Below, piece after piece: positions 42,492-55,442 of a stretch of DNA of 64,000 bases (position 1 is the first letter of the stretch; every line of letters starts with the position of its first letter). Made by a program: the position numbers and the translations under genes. Under the pieces are notes generated by a model. That model was not told the DNA's origin, searched no databases, and saw only the letters and a program-made list of their open reading frames with translations. The stretch spans positions 16,397,001 to 16,461,000 of the forward strand of contig NC_092198.1 in the NCBI RefSeq assembly GCF_043641665.1. Direction: 5' to 3'. Source of the DNA: Enoplosus armatus (lineage: Eukaryota; Chordata; Actinopteri; Centrarchiformes; Enoplosidae).

Positions 42492-45400
42492 ATGAGTGAA
42501 ATGAAGCCGAATGATACAGCGCCAACTGATGACAGCGGAGAGGAAAAAGACTGGGCGGCGGCCAAAGCGTTTTTTGACAACCTCAAAACAAACAAACCGA
42601 GACCTGTAAGTATTTTGCTGGAGAAAGTTCATCACCATAAGCTTGTGTGTTAGCTGTACGTGCTTTTCTTGCATACTATTTGTGTCTTTATAGGTGCAAA
42701 ACAAGTCTAGTTTTAGCATGCATATTTAATGTTTAATATTTAATTTTTACCACCTTTCCACCCACTTACAGCCCAAGCCCCGGTATGCTGTCACCATCGC
42801 CGTCTCCTCTCGCACCCTCTTCAACATGGCGGCAGAGAGGAAGATCTACGAGGAAGAAGGACTAGAGAAGTACGTAGCTCATCAGGTGGAGCATGAGAGC
42901 GAGCCCCTGGCGCCAGGAGCTGCTTTCCCATTCGTCAAGGTAGGCCTGAGCCCCGGGATTGTCAACCTGCTGCAAGACCTCTAAGGGTGTTTGCAGGGCG
43001 TGGTCCCTGATGTGTTCCACTAAAAAGCACGTAGATGACACACCAGGAAAACATTAGACCTAGCCTACACAAACGGACAGTGATCTCTTATAGTGGACTG
43101 CTTGATTCCTAGTTTCTAACCCACGTCTGCAGTCTAGTTTCTGTGCTGACCTATGTTACACCTCAAGCCACACCTTGATAAGTCATGTAAAGGCAGGTAA
43201 AGGCAGGTATTTGGCTTTTCGCACTGTCAGATCCAGTTAAATCATAAAACTGTTACTTCCTTAAATAGACTCAATAGACTCTTTTCATGTTTCATCAGGC
43301 ACACATTTGTTAGATATCAGGAAGTCATGTCCACCCCTGATTTGATGGAGGTTCCTCACTGATTTATAAATTCCTAATTTAAAGACTAACTAATCCAGAC
43401 TTTCTCCTGCTGTTAAATATGTACAGTGCCAGGTGGAAAAGATAAATGTGATATTAAAGCCCCTCTTTGCCTTCAAAACTGCTCCACTCCTTCTTGGAAT
43501 GCAGTCATACAGGTCATGAAATCACACCAGACTTCAGCAAGAAAAATCCAGTTTTTTTGAAGCCCACAAAGGTTGATTGATGTTGCGAGCCGGTGATTGT
43601 GCAGGCCTGGTGTTCATCATCAGACCACTCCTTGAATGTGTTTAGCAACTTGTTCATGGGGCATTATCACCCTGTTACTGTAAAATGATCTTGTGTTCCT
43701 CTGGCTGTTAATGTCAACTAGTCAATGTCGAGAGATGCAGACCTGCTACCACAGTAACAGACACTGTGGGTTTAAGGCTTTGTTTGGCTGTCTCCAAAAG
43801 TAAGCCTGCCTGGATGGAGGGTATAAAGTGATCAGTGACTCACTGGAACATGTTAATTACTTTCCATTGCACCATTGCTCCTTTTCTCCTCTACAAGCAG
43901 TTTCTTAATGGCAGAAATACCACAAACAAAGCTCACAATGAAAAGTGTTTGCTGAAACCGAGTAACAGAGGTGTTTATTTAAAATGATGGATTAGCAAAA
44001 TGACCAGTATAGACGTTGTAATTTCTTCTAATAATGGATATACACTCAGTTGCCAGTTTATTAGCCACACCTAGCTAAAACTAATGCAGTCTAATACAAC
44101 AGTCCTGTAATAAATCTTAGCTTCATGAAGGTTATGATGTTCAGCTTTTGTTGGAGAGGTGCTGATTCAGTTTTATGGTAATTTTGGAGGCTGTAATTTG
44201 TGTTGTTGAATTGTTACAGGCTATCACGAGAGGTGTTTCTAATACTTAACCGACCCTCTTTGATATAAACATGGTGGACAAAATATTCGAAACACTTCTC
44301 AGTATCACTTCACAATAAAATTCACCTCTTTAAAACAACAAAAACTGAACATTATAACCTTTGTGGAAGTCGAACGTATTGCAGGCCTGTTGTATGAGAC
44401 TGGATGGATTTTATATTGTTAGAGAATTGTGCGTAGTTCAGTTAGTGTGTGATGTCAGCAGTATAGCTTGACAGATACTGGATTTTTGAGGCAGATTCTT
44501 GATAGTAAATCTGACATATCACTACAGATATGATTTAAACACATAACCAACATAAACAAACATTTTAATGAAAGATTCCTCAAACTATGTCAACGTTGTC
44601 CTCACAGTTTCTAAACTACCTCAAACATATCCTCGTCATTTCTGGCCTGTAATATCTTGTTGCTTATCAGCAGACGTATACACTGATAGCATTATAACTG
44701 TGATGAGCTAACATCGCGTGACACCCTGAAGAAGGCCTTTGTGGTTTATAAAGCACATTCCTTTGTTTCAGTGTTGTTTTAATGCATTGATGTTCTCTTT
44801 TTAAAACTTTGTGACTTAACTGAAAGAAATACAATGTTGTAATATTTGTGTTGCAGCCTCATGTTGAACACTCCTCTGACACAATATCCTGGCTTCTTTT
44901 GATGTCTGTCCTCTCACACAGGCGCTGATGACTGTCAACTGTCGACTGAGGGAGCTCTATCCAGAGAGCGAGGAACTGTTTGACATTGTCTTAATGACTA
45001 ACAACCATGCCCAAGTTGGAGTGCGCCTTATAAACAGCATTAATCACTATGGTAACCAAAACATTGATTGTTTAGCACTGCGGCGGCTCAATCAAGACCA
45101 GCATTCAGTATAGTAATTACACACTAGAAGAGCTGTTATAGTATAATTACTGTGGGATTTCTTTCTTCACACATCTCCAACTTTCTTTTATACTTTCAGA
45201 TTTGACCATAGAGAGATTCTGTATGACAGGAGGGCAAAGTCCTACAGGCTACCTGAAGGCCTACATGACAAACCTTTACCTCTCCAAGGACTCGGAGAAA
45301 GTCACAGAGGCCATCGAGGAAGGTATGTATATATATTTCGATCACACACAACCTTTTTTTTGTATGATAAATGAATCAATATATCAGTTACTTTGAGCAG

Positions 45401-47460
45401 CCTCGAGCTGTGTTTGTGCTACACTGATATTTACACACTTGTGTGTTGATTTTGTGTGTGACTCACTCTCGACCTCACACTGTGCTGCAAGACGGAGCTG
45501 CTTGAAGACGGCGTGTGATTTATGGCTCCCTGTCATCCAAATACACACAAAACAAACAAGATCACGAACATGATCAAATGTAGCGCTGAAATGGATTGAT
45601 CAGTCGTTTGACGGAAAATTAATGGACAGCAATTTTGATAACCAGTGAAGATTGCATATCAAGCAAAAATGCTAAACATTTGGGCATCACTTTGGGCTTT
45701 GGCGAATTGTGACGGGAATTTTTCAAGTTAGATTCTGTTTTCACACCAATAATTCATTAAAATTTCATTTCACATCTGTGCTTGTTCATGAACAACCATA
45801 TAGTTGGAGTGTGCACTTATAGGTTATGCTCCATTTGAGTTTGATGATCTACATGTATTAGACAGTTTTCTAATGTATACCACCACCTAAAGGCTACAGA
45901 TTTATTCATAATGAAGTGGATGATCAGAACAGGCTTGCCTTGATGTGCATGCTCCCCTCTTGCACTTATGATATATTTATTTATAACTCCAACAGGTTTA
46001 CAGTTTCTGTTACACCTTTCATTCTTACCAAGAGTCGGTAACGTTTATAATTTAGTGTTACAACTATAACTGATTCTGAGGCAAAGCAGTGTTGTTTTTC
46101 AGGCAGGCAACATGAGACTGCATTGGCTGAACTGTGTCGATTTAAAAACGTTTGAAACATTTGAATCTCTTCTTTGAAAGGCAGAGGTACCAGAGAAAAG
46201 GTGCAATGGCAGTTAAAGCATTGTTGATAAAATACAAAGTTGAAGATGCATGTTATCAAATTTCAGACTCCGTAAAACATAGTGCTTGGTGCACGCTACC
46301 CATCGAAGCCCATTTTTAACCAACCCTCCTCTTCCTTCCGTCAGGCATCGCCGCTGCCACAATGTTTATGCCGCAAACGGAGACTCAGCTGAGCGACACT
46401 GAGCTGAGAGTGGCATTTGATGGCGACGCCGTCCTCTTCTCAGATGAGTCGGAGATCATTGTGAAGAAACACGGCCTGGACACATTCTTTGAGCACGAGA
46501 AGGAGTTTGAGAACAAACCTCTCGCTCAGGTAACTCATGGTTGTTTCTGTGTACTTAAACATCACTGGCAGGTCATGGAGAGAGAGACTTTGTGTGCAGG
46601 CTGTAGATCCAGAAAATACAGAATATCTTCATAAAAAAACAAAACAATATAAGTAAATGAATATTGATCTAAATAAACGATAACGGAAATGAAAAAGATG
46701 TGACAGGAGAGGTTAAGACCTAATAAATAAAGCTTGATTCAGCAAAATACAAATGAAATAAATGACAATAAGAGCAGAAGAGTTCATCAAATATATTAGC
46801 TATTACAACAGCACCTGTGTGGGGCAAAGCAAGACTCTGGGAAATGTCTGCCGGGTTTAGGAACCTGCTCTGCTGGTTTTAAATCAACTCATGCATCGTT
46901 TTTGTCCTTGTGTGCTCTTGTGAGTATATATGTGTTTTATACTGTTCATTTGTATTAACTATATCCTGAATCCAAAAGCAATTACATAATTACAGAGTAG
47001 TTTTTCAGTTAGTGAAAGGCGCTCCATCCAATGTGTTGATGCATCAGGTGAAAAGAAACTTGACTAGAAACTTGACTTGATTCTTTGGCTCTTTCAGGGT
47101 CCCTTAAAGTGTTTCCTGGAGGCTCTGGGGAAGCTCCAGAGAAAATTCTACGCCAAGAACGAGCGCATGAACTGTCCCATCCGAACCTTCCTGGTCACGG
47201 CCCGCAGCGCTGCGAGCTCCGGGGCTCGTGTCCTGAAGACTCTCCGCAGCTGGGGCCTTGAGATAGACGAGGCTCTCTTCCTGGCCGGGGCTCCTAAAGG
47301 GCCCCTGCTGCAGAAAATAAAACCGCACATCTTCTTTGACGACCAGATGTTTCACATTGAGGGGGCCAACGAACTGGGAACCATATCTGCACACGTCCCC
47401 TATGGGATCGGACAGAAGTACCACAAGGGGAAACTCATCGAGCAGCCCCCAAAAAAGTAA
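42492..47460 (+). CDS. nt5c1b: Cytosolic 5'-nucleotidase I (NT5C1A/NT5C1B family)
   Basis: Coding exons are 42492-42605, 42772-42939, 44922-45051, 45200-45322, 46345-46529 and 47098-47460, all GT-AG and in phase, giving 360 residues. The enzyme hydrolyses AMP to adenosine and phosphate in the cytosol. HAD-superfamily signatures are visible: the nucleophile motif [13 protein letters not shown] in the fifth exon, and VTARSAAS, then APKGPLL and FFDDQ in the last exon. The family blocks '[21 protein letters not shown]' and 'FCMTGG' are intact. Length fits NT5C1A (368); many residues (for example the [11 protein letters not shown] block and the FHIEGA near the end) look more like NT5C1B, which in mammals has a long extra N-terminus absent here. 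The family is certain and the paralogue symbol tentative. The start is the first ATG of an N-terminus of expected length. Confidence 0.93.
42940..44921 (+). other. 5'-nucleotidase intron 2, with two repeat relics
   Basis: Positions about 43430-43700 resemble a degenerate transposon-derived repeat. Positions about 44038-44403 are a foldback repeat beginning 'acactcagttgccagtttat' and ending near 'ttgcaggcctgttgtatgag'. Nothing else was recognised. Confidence 0.7.
44038..44403 (+). mobile_element. Foldback teleost repeat, family E
   Basis: 'acactcagttgccagtttat', 'aatacaacagtcctgtaata', 'gaaggttatgatgttcag' and inverted near-copies of the latter two ('gaacattataacctttg', 'tattgcaggcctgttgtat') show imperfect internal inverted symmetry. 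An inverted end fragment lies at about 51085-51130. Confidence 0.6.
45323..46344 (+). other. 5'-nucleotidase intron 4
   Basis: It has a GTATGT donor and a 'ccgtcag' acceptor. A partial family B copy lies at about 45580-45690. No other signal was found. Confidence 0.8.
46530..47097 (+). other. 5'-nucleotidase intron 5
   Basis: It has a GTAACT donor and a 'ctctttcag' acceptor. It is AT-rich with no repeat recognised. Confidence 0.85.
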
Positions 47461-48460
47461 AAACTTAACTTGTGTCACCTGCATATGAAGACATTTGTTC
47501 CAAAATAAGTATTTTGTTAAAAAAAAATAAATAACAGCAGAGGATTTAGGTAATTCATTGGTAATGCAGTCTACAAAGTTTCCTACGTTTTGGGGTTTTA
47601 TAAAACATTTTTTACGGTTTTCTTGAGGATAGGGTATTATTGATGAGGGAGGGAATGTATTTTCAAAGCAAGAGTTACAATAGGTGTCATACACTATTTC
47701 ACTAAATAGTTTTGGAAGAGAAATACCAGATTCATAACCTGTCTGTGCCTTTTAGCCATACTATCCGTGTACCTGTTTACCTTATTGAGAGTTTTTCTCA
47801 TTCACTTTGGAGTTTATGTCATGATCTTTACACTTACATGCAATAAACACTTGTTTATTTTATTTATCTTGGGTGGCTACTGGTCCTTGGCATATTCAGT
47901 ATGACCATCTGTTGTAGTAGTTGTCTTTTTTTCTGCCTTGAATCTTTCATAGACTTAAAAATCACCTGGTAAAAATTGCCAATTCCAACCGAAAATGTCC
48001 ACCATTTTTCATTCTGCCATTCATTTTGCACATTTAATGGGACATATTAATATCAGCTTTTCATTTTAAAGGGATGTTTGTCAGGGTCGAGGGCCTATGG
48101 CTTACAGGGATAACACTGATGCTGTCTGTCTGTGTTCTGTTGATGCGCACAAACTGTGTAAAGCTTTACATTTTTCCTCAAACTTTTATGTTTGTTCCGT
48201 GAGTTGTTCATGCTTTTACAGTGTCTGGATATCAGGCAGCCCACTGTAGGACTGATTACATATACTGTATATGTTTGCAGATTGCATTTTATATATTACA
48301 TATTGCAAAAATATGCAAATGTATCGACATCACTGAGGAAATACTGTTACACTCACTTGTTTGTAAATGTTCATATCGTGTCTGGTAACATCTCAGCACC
48401 AGATCAAGTGATGTTTTGCATTGATTGTGACTCATGTTGTGGTAACACAATAAAATATTT
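47461..48460 (+). terminator. 5'-nucleotidase 3' UTR with polyadenylation signals
   Basis: AATAAA hexamers lie at 47842-47847 and 48449-48454. The second, with a T run following, is a plausible distal site; the first gives a 3' UTR of about 400 bases. Confidence 0.55.
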
Positions 48461-50343
48461 TTTTTTGCAACATGTTCTATACTCTTGATTTCTATCTTGC
48501 CTGCACCTTTAACCTTATCAGTTTTGGGGAGTATCTCAGCAGTAGATGGTGCTGTTTAACTGTAATTGTCCACCTTTTTGCTTTAAACGCTGCTTGTTTG
48601 CTACAGCCTCATGTTTGGCAAGGAGTCACTTCCTTGTGAAAGCAAACCAGTTGAGGTCAAACCTCAGCAGCGTATCTTTGGGCAGATCTGTCCTGTCATT
48701 AAGCTCAATGTCCTGTTTGTCCTGTCCTCTGTGTCTGCCCAACCTCAGCTGATGGAGATCCACTCTCATCTTACATGTACATGATGAAAGAAGCCACATG
48801 AGGGAGCTCCTGTTTAGCTAGATTGGAATTTTACAGCGAGGAGGACCAACCAAAGAAGCTCCACTTTTGGTGTATACGTTTTTATAAGGAATACAATATA
48901 CAGAAAGAGAGAAAACACAATCAGAAACATAATTTAGACTTAAAAGTGAAATTGAAATGAAGTATAAAATAATCTCAAAACAATAAGAAACCCCAAAAGA
49001 CAAAACATATATTTTATATATATATATCTTACACTGTGTATAAAACTTTGAGGTATATTTCCTCTTTTTTTGTTATAACTGAGCTCCCGATTGGTCCATT
49101 TTTCCAGGTACCAAGATATCCCTGCTAAGCACAGCAAGAACAACAAAATGCAAATCACTCTGCCTTCAGTGAACTAACATTAGGCCTAATTGGAAGTTAA
49201 TGAGATATCCTGCAGTTCCAGATATATTAAAAAATATCTGAGGTTTCTCCTTCTTGGACTAAAATAACACCTCAAACAAGGTAGCAGAAAATAACATAAT
49301 TTAATAATAAAGGAAGTTTTCAAGTATTTCTATGTATTAACTGGCTGTCTTGTGGTGGAGGAAGCACACATATCCTTTACTACAGTAACCACATTGTACT
49401 CCATTACATTGAAAATGTTACTTAAACGAGTTCTCCACTGATTTAACAATACACTCCTGTAACATTGTCAGACCCACACTGGACGTCGATTTAAACTCGA
49501 TGCAGCAGAAGCAGATATCCATCTTTTTTTTATTCCACACATTCTTCTTCCTCGTCAAAACCTGGCGCTTGCATTACCCACAATGCAGCTCGACAACTGA
49601 CGGTCGGCTCGGAGATTCAGGTGTATTATGCTAGTAGCAGCTAATGTAGCCTCAAGCCGCTAGCCTGGAGCAGAAGTGAGGAGCTGGCTGCAGAGGTCTG
49701 GTAAGCTCACGTCTTTTTAACCCCACACACAAATTTTTTGACATTTTCAAACTTGTAGTTTTCGGACGCAACCGACGCTGACTCAAGTGACATCACTTGA
49801 GGCAATTTATCTTCGTCTCGCGCAGGTCTAAAGTATTTGTCCAACTTTATTCACAACACCTGTCAACAGACTTTGAAGTGTAAAATCGGCGAGTTCCCTT
49901 TTATCAAAAATATCATCATAAACATTATTAGCCAAAATGCACTTAAAGCATCAAAAGTACTCCATGCAGAAAGGTGTTATACTATTAAATATCATATTAT
50001 TGCATTGTTATTATTGTTGAAATAATTGTTAGTAGCATTTCACGTTAATGTTATAGTTAGTTGAGGTGGAGCTAATTTGTATGTACAGAGTTAAATTCCA
50101 CCATTGCGTACTGAGTATACAGGTATGTAGCAACAGGCATTTTTACCAATTTGGTCAATATGGTATTGTCAATGAATACTGTTTCCTGCTCAGAGACAGT
50201 GAGGAGGAGAGGCTTGTGGTACTTAAAGCTCAGAGCTGGGGGGGAGGGGGGGGGTTATTTTAATTTTATTACATTTTTCTACAGTTTACTTATTCATCTT
50301 GTCAGTAGAGCATCTTTGCAGCGAGGCACAGTTTTGTCAGGCA

Positions 50344-50346
<3 letters not shown>

Positions 50347-50389
<43 letters not shown>
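50347..50389. repeat. (TG)n microsatellite
   Basis: About 21 TG units in a row, ending 28 bases before the X-box-like site. Confidence 0.9.
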
Positions 50390-50390
<1 letters not shown>

Positions 50391-50417
50391 ATCCCTGAGA
50401 GCTGAGACCAACCGGCT

Positions 50418-50431
50418 GTTGCCATGGATAC
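50418..50431. promoter_or_regulatory. RFX X-box-like site
   Basis: GTTGCCATGGATAC is a near-symmetric X-box, the site bound by RFX factors that drive ciliary genes. Both half sites are good matches to GTTGCC / GG(A/T)AAC-type arms. No promoter or transcript start is evident beside it. Confidence 0.5.
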
Positions 50432-50558
50432 TTGGTGCTGACACCACAAGAACTGTGTAGGCTTGTTGAAGATATAATTAATAACAAAGGATTAGAGGCA
50501 AAGGTAGCATGGGGCTCAGTATGAGAAACCTCATCACACAGTTACTATAATTGGCAAC

Positions 50559-50561
<3 letters not shown>

Positions 50562-50600
<39 letters not shown>
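50562..50600. repeat. (TG)n microsatellite
   Basis: About 19 TG units in a row. Confidence 0.9.
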
Positions 50601-50604
<4 letters not shown>

Positions 50605-53600
50605 ACGCTGCGAGAAAAGTTACAGAAAAATAACTGTGGAAACAGTACTCCCATACTCTGCTGCTGCATTTATCTTCTTGACAAGCAATTTGCTCTAAAT
50701 ATGTTTTCTTGGTCGGTGGCCAGAGACTTGTAGGTAGATGTTTTCTAAAAAAGTAATTTATTTGGACCAACATTACCTTGGTGGGTGCCTTGATGCCTAC
50801 ATAGTGGATACCTTGGGAACATTTATTAAACATAATGGGATAATTGATATCTATTCAATAAACTGTAGCTCTACATATGAAGTACAGGCTAGAATCAAGT
50901 TGTTTTTAGCCATGCCACGTCTGTCGGCCCACCCCTCTGATCCAGACTGAAATATCTTAGCAACTATCTGATGGATGGCCATTACATTTTATACAGACAT
51001 GTTGTTGAACTGTATTTCACAGTTTCAACAAAAAAACTTCATGTATAGGTATTATTTATAGCAGGACTGTTATATTATACTGCATAAGTTTTAGCTAGGT
51101 GTACCTCATAAACTAGCAACTGAGTGTACATTACCAATTAGAATTTAAGGTGGTGATCTATGAGTTTTTTTGTTATATTGTCTGCAGTGTTTTGGACTGC
51201 ACTTCTCAGAAACCACAGAGAAGCCACGACCGGTACGGCTTCTTCTGCTTTTGAGCTTCTGAACTTGGAGTTTCTGCAGGTGGCAGTGTCAACACTCGTG
51301 ATAACAACTCGTTGAATCTGCTGCACGATGCTACAGTCACCATTTGCTGTGTGACTGAGTTGGTGGAGCACACACAGTGATATGACAGGCTCTGTTGACA
51401 GAAAACTGTGGTATGATAATGACATGTATTGAGGTCAGCTGGTCCCCCTCCCCAGTAGCACATCCTTATAGAAACATCATCCACTCCGAACCCACAAGAA
51501 TTAAAGCTATAGATTGAGCTGTGAATCTACAGTATTCATATGAGGAGAGTATGTTTATATTTCTGAAGTGTGATCCAGCACAGAGCTGTTGGTGGATGCT
51601 TTGTAAAGATTAAACTATAAACTGGTTTTGTCTGTGCTAACACGCTTCGTGTTTGAAACAGATGCTCATCGCCCTTGTGGTATGCATTATGTGCTTCTGT
51701 AATTGCTGTCTGACTGATGTTATTGCAGACCTTACTGTGGGTTCTGCAGGAATCCCAGGAAACCTATCTGTGCACCTCCAGAATGAGCTGGCCCTTATTC
51801 AATTTAGACCCATTCTCATTTGATTGCACAGCGTGGTTCTCTGAAAGCGACCCCACAGGACCGGAGCCATTGACAAGTGTCTCCGCATGAGATGGATTAC
51901 TGGTGCCACATCTGATGACATGCTGTTTCCTCATCTTGGCTTTTCAAAAGTGCACCTGTTCCTGTTAGCCATTATTGACAGGCTCAGCTAAGATACAAGA
52001 CGCAGTTAGTAGGCTCCATACCCGAACATCCAATATGCAGACCTAAAGATGGGAACAGGTTAAGTGATTCTCTGAAAATGCTTCTAACAATCTGAAATCA
52101 ATCGCTGCTTTGCCTGTTGCTTTAAAAGACGAGCAGGAGAGGGAGGCAGTGATCTTGCTGATAGCACATTGCTTTAAGTTTTAGGTTGGGCTTTCTTGTG
52201 CTCTCATACAAGCTATTAATTCACTGACACATTTTATCAGTTTGTAGGGTAAAAACATTAAATGTTGCAGAGTGGAAATAGAAGATTACGTTTTTCTTCC
52301 AGCATTTTAAATGTATCTGCCCTGTGTGGAAGGGATCGGCCCGCTCTTTGTCACTGCCATCTCTTATAAATGTTCCATGCTGTTTTTTGCTGTAATTTAG
52401 CCACAAGTTAAACTGGCTTTTGTCATTTTGAGAAGCATCAAACTGACCTCTTGTCCAGCCAGTGTTTAGCATGGGGCTGTGTGGACACGTGGGAGAGCAG
52501 CACTCTGGTCTGATTAGAAGGGCAGGCCGAGCACACTGCCATAGTAACAGCTGAGCAGCACAAGGCCGTACTTCTTCATGGCCAGAGCCGATCAGCTGTG
52601 GCATTTAGTCTGCTCTGCAGGGTGACTCAGGGTGAATAAGGGATGCAGAATGTGGCCCCTGCAGAGGCTCAGTCCAGCCAGGCAGTGACACAACTAGCCA
52701 GTGAGGGAAAGCAGAGTGCAACCACTGAGCAAGCAAGCATCACCAATTATCTCCACCTCTGCGCTCGTAGCGGGAATCCATTTCAGCACCATTACCTCTG
52801 GGCAGCCATGGGCTGACAGTCTCTCCCGTCAGGGCGATAGTTCTAAATTGGCTCCCACCCCTCTCCTCCTCCTGAGATTGAAAAGAGATTATTAAAGACA
52901 TTCATCATAGAAGAGGCCCAAGCCTGTCTGGAAAGTCTGAAAATGGTGAAAAATGGCGGCACAATGGAAAGGGCCTGAAGAAAGAGGAAAAAGGGATGGA
53001 TGAAAAATGATATAAGCGATATGTCTGTGTTCTGAAGGCTTGGTGCTCCTCCCTAGTACCAGACAGGGTGGTCCCTTGGGTGTCCTGTGAGGCGGCAGGG
53101 CTGTAGCAGCAGGCAGGGTGTGGGGCCCAAGTCTGGAGGAACGCATGCGCACTGCAGGCCAGCCAGTCATGGCTAAAAACCTACATATCGGATGCTGCGC
53201 TAATGATACCCCTGGAGACCGAAACAGTCTGGCTCCTGCATGACAAGATGTACCGTACAGTATATTATCCTCGTCTGATCCAAGTGAAAGACTTGGGGAA
53301 AGACTGTATGGATAGGACAAGTTGAAGGTCTCCTCTATGGTCTTATGCTCAGACATGAAATTAGATCATAATGGCTTGGAATATTAAAGACTTATGGTTA
53401 AGAAATCTTTGCAGCCAAGAGTACAAGCGGTAGAAAGACTATTGTACATCGTTACACACAGTGAAGAAGACCACAATGTTGGATGCTGCACTTGGTGGTT
53501 TCTCCTGTTGCATATACTTGAAGACTATTGATCCTTCATTTTCAATTCAGATTTCATACATGGATTCATTTTTAACTTGTGCTATAGATTAAGGTTTTAC

Positions 53601-53984
53601 ATTAAGGGCTCTTCACCCAGATCAGCTTGGTATGCAGCATTTAATTTCTGTCAAACTGCTGCCACTCGCTTGCCAATCCTGAACTCTTCCACTCCTCCCA
53701 TGCACAGACTAACAGAGGTGTTATCGATGCAGTTATGTAACCACCTGAATATTGATGAACATTAGAGCTACAGTATGCCCATATGAATACACGGTTTAGT
53801 ATGTGAAAGCTGTCTTCATGATACAGATTGCATGCATATCAGGAGATGATTACATTAAGAAGTAGGAGAAGATACAGAAGCATTACAAAATGTGAAACTG
53901 TGTATTTAACAGCAGCCATGGCCCATTAGGTTAAGATAGCAAACTGTGCTTTGTTGTCCCTGAGAAAAAAGTGTGTGCATGACT

Positions 53985-54014
53985 ATATATATAGTCTATA
54001 TAGACTATATAGTG

Positions 54015-54062
<48 letters not shown>
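53985..54062. repeat. Compound palindromic TA / (CA)n microsatellite
   Basis: A palindromic block centred on AGTCTATATAGACT passes into (TA)n and then (CA)n. Confidence 0.85.
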
Positions 54063-54063
<1 letters not shown>

Positions 54064-54254
54064 GGTGATCTTATCAATATATTTCATTAACAAAATAGTA
54101 AGATATACTGTGTATTTTAAATAGAAAGACACTTTAGATTGTGGAATGATCTGTACGAACATCTGTATATATATTAATTAATACCACTTATACGACTTCA
54201 AAATTGTTTTAGAACACTTTTTAAACGCTTTTTTTAAAATGTATTTATTATTAA

Positions 54255-54650
54255 GTTTGTAGCTGGAGCCAAGAGGTGGTTAGCTTAGCTTAGCATAAAG
54301 ACTTGAAGCAGGGGCACAGAGCTAGCCTAGCTAAGTTAAAAAATCTGCCTACCAACATTTCTAAAACTCTCTAAATGACATGTTGTCTTTTGTTTAATAG
54401 GTACACAAACAAAAACAAGGCTACAAGAAGAAATAGTAACACTATGTAACTCCCAGTAAAACCACAAATTGGCGGATTTTTTAACTTTCAAACCAGCCAG
54501 ACCAGCTGCTTTCCCCTGCTTCCTGTCTTTATGCTAAGCTAGGCTAGCAGCCTCCTGGCTCTGGACTTAATGCACAGACATTAGAGTGGTATTGATCTTT
54601 TCACCCAACTCCCTGCAAAAAGCTAATAAGTGTATTTTTCAAAATGTCAA
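54255..54650 (+). mobile_element. Foldback non-autonomous element, family A
   Basis: 'ggttagcttagcttagcata', 'ctttatgctaagctaggcta' and 'gtgtatttttcaaaatgtca' identify it. The left terminus is degraded. Confidence 0.65.
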
Positions 54651-55442
54651 AACAACAATTTTCAAGCGCAGTTGTATTCATTAAAATGTGTAGGTTCTTA
54701 GCCATTATTCCACAATAGAAAGTCCCTTTCCATTTCAAACATACAGAACTTAGATCTTAGAGTTCTTTCATGAGCACCTCTGTTTTGCTAATGAGAGATA
54801 TTGATAAGATTACCGTAATCCATTACTCGACAAGCCCGTCCATTAGTCTGTGTGTCTGTGTGTCAGCTGCCATGTGCTCTGTTGGATCAATGCTCTTCTA
54901 CGACCACTGACCTGGAAAAAGCTGAAAAAGGTTTGCCTGCTCTGCTATCAATAGACGGTCTAATTAAGAACAGCACCCTCGGAGTAAGCTCTGCTCAACT
55001 AGCAAAGACACTTGCTGGGATTGTGCTAAAATTCCCTCTCATTAAACCCAAACCTGAAGCTTCTGCAGATTAACAGCAGAGGAGCTGTGATTTTCACAGT
55101 CTTTGACTTTGGCCTCAGAAGGTCTCAGCCTAATGAGATATGGTGTTTGTGGGCAAATATTAAAAAAGCTGTGATTGTTTTGTAAGACTGACCTAATAGG
55201 ACGTCTCCATAATTCTCTGCATTAAATTTTAAGTCATGGATGTCCTTGCCTGACATAGCAGGGGGTTATCCTGGCACTAAAGAAGGCCATCTGTTCAGCC
55301 TAGAGTGAAATGTATTGGATCTCTTCTAGGTCAGGCTTGCACAATAGTGAGACAGGATTGGGGTAAAACTCTTTAAAATCAGAGCTGTCCACTGAACCAT
55401 GGATCATCTGCCAGTTGCAACAATTAGAGAAAGAACACATCC

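Larger units (their letters stand above)
48461..55442. other. Intergenic stretch without a recognisable gene
   Basis: It holds TG microsatellites (50347-50389, 50562-50600), an RFX X-box-like site (50418-50431), repeat fragments (family C at about 50925-51010, family E at about 51085-51130), a TA/CA tract (53985-54062) and a family A element (54255-54650). The section 51.5-53.4 kb is unusually free of repeats. Upstream exons of the gene at 55443 could lie here but none was recognised. Confidence 0.6.

Noticed and set aside
47104..47694. 196-codon - strand ORF over the last 5'-nucleotidase exon
   Set aside because: Antisense shadow of the conserved catalytic exon extending into the 3' UTR.
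52892..53356. 154-codon - strand ORF in the intergenic region
   Set aside because: Composition is ordinary, no domain or family pattern is visible and no splice partners were found.
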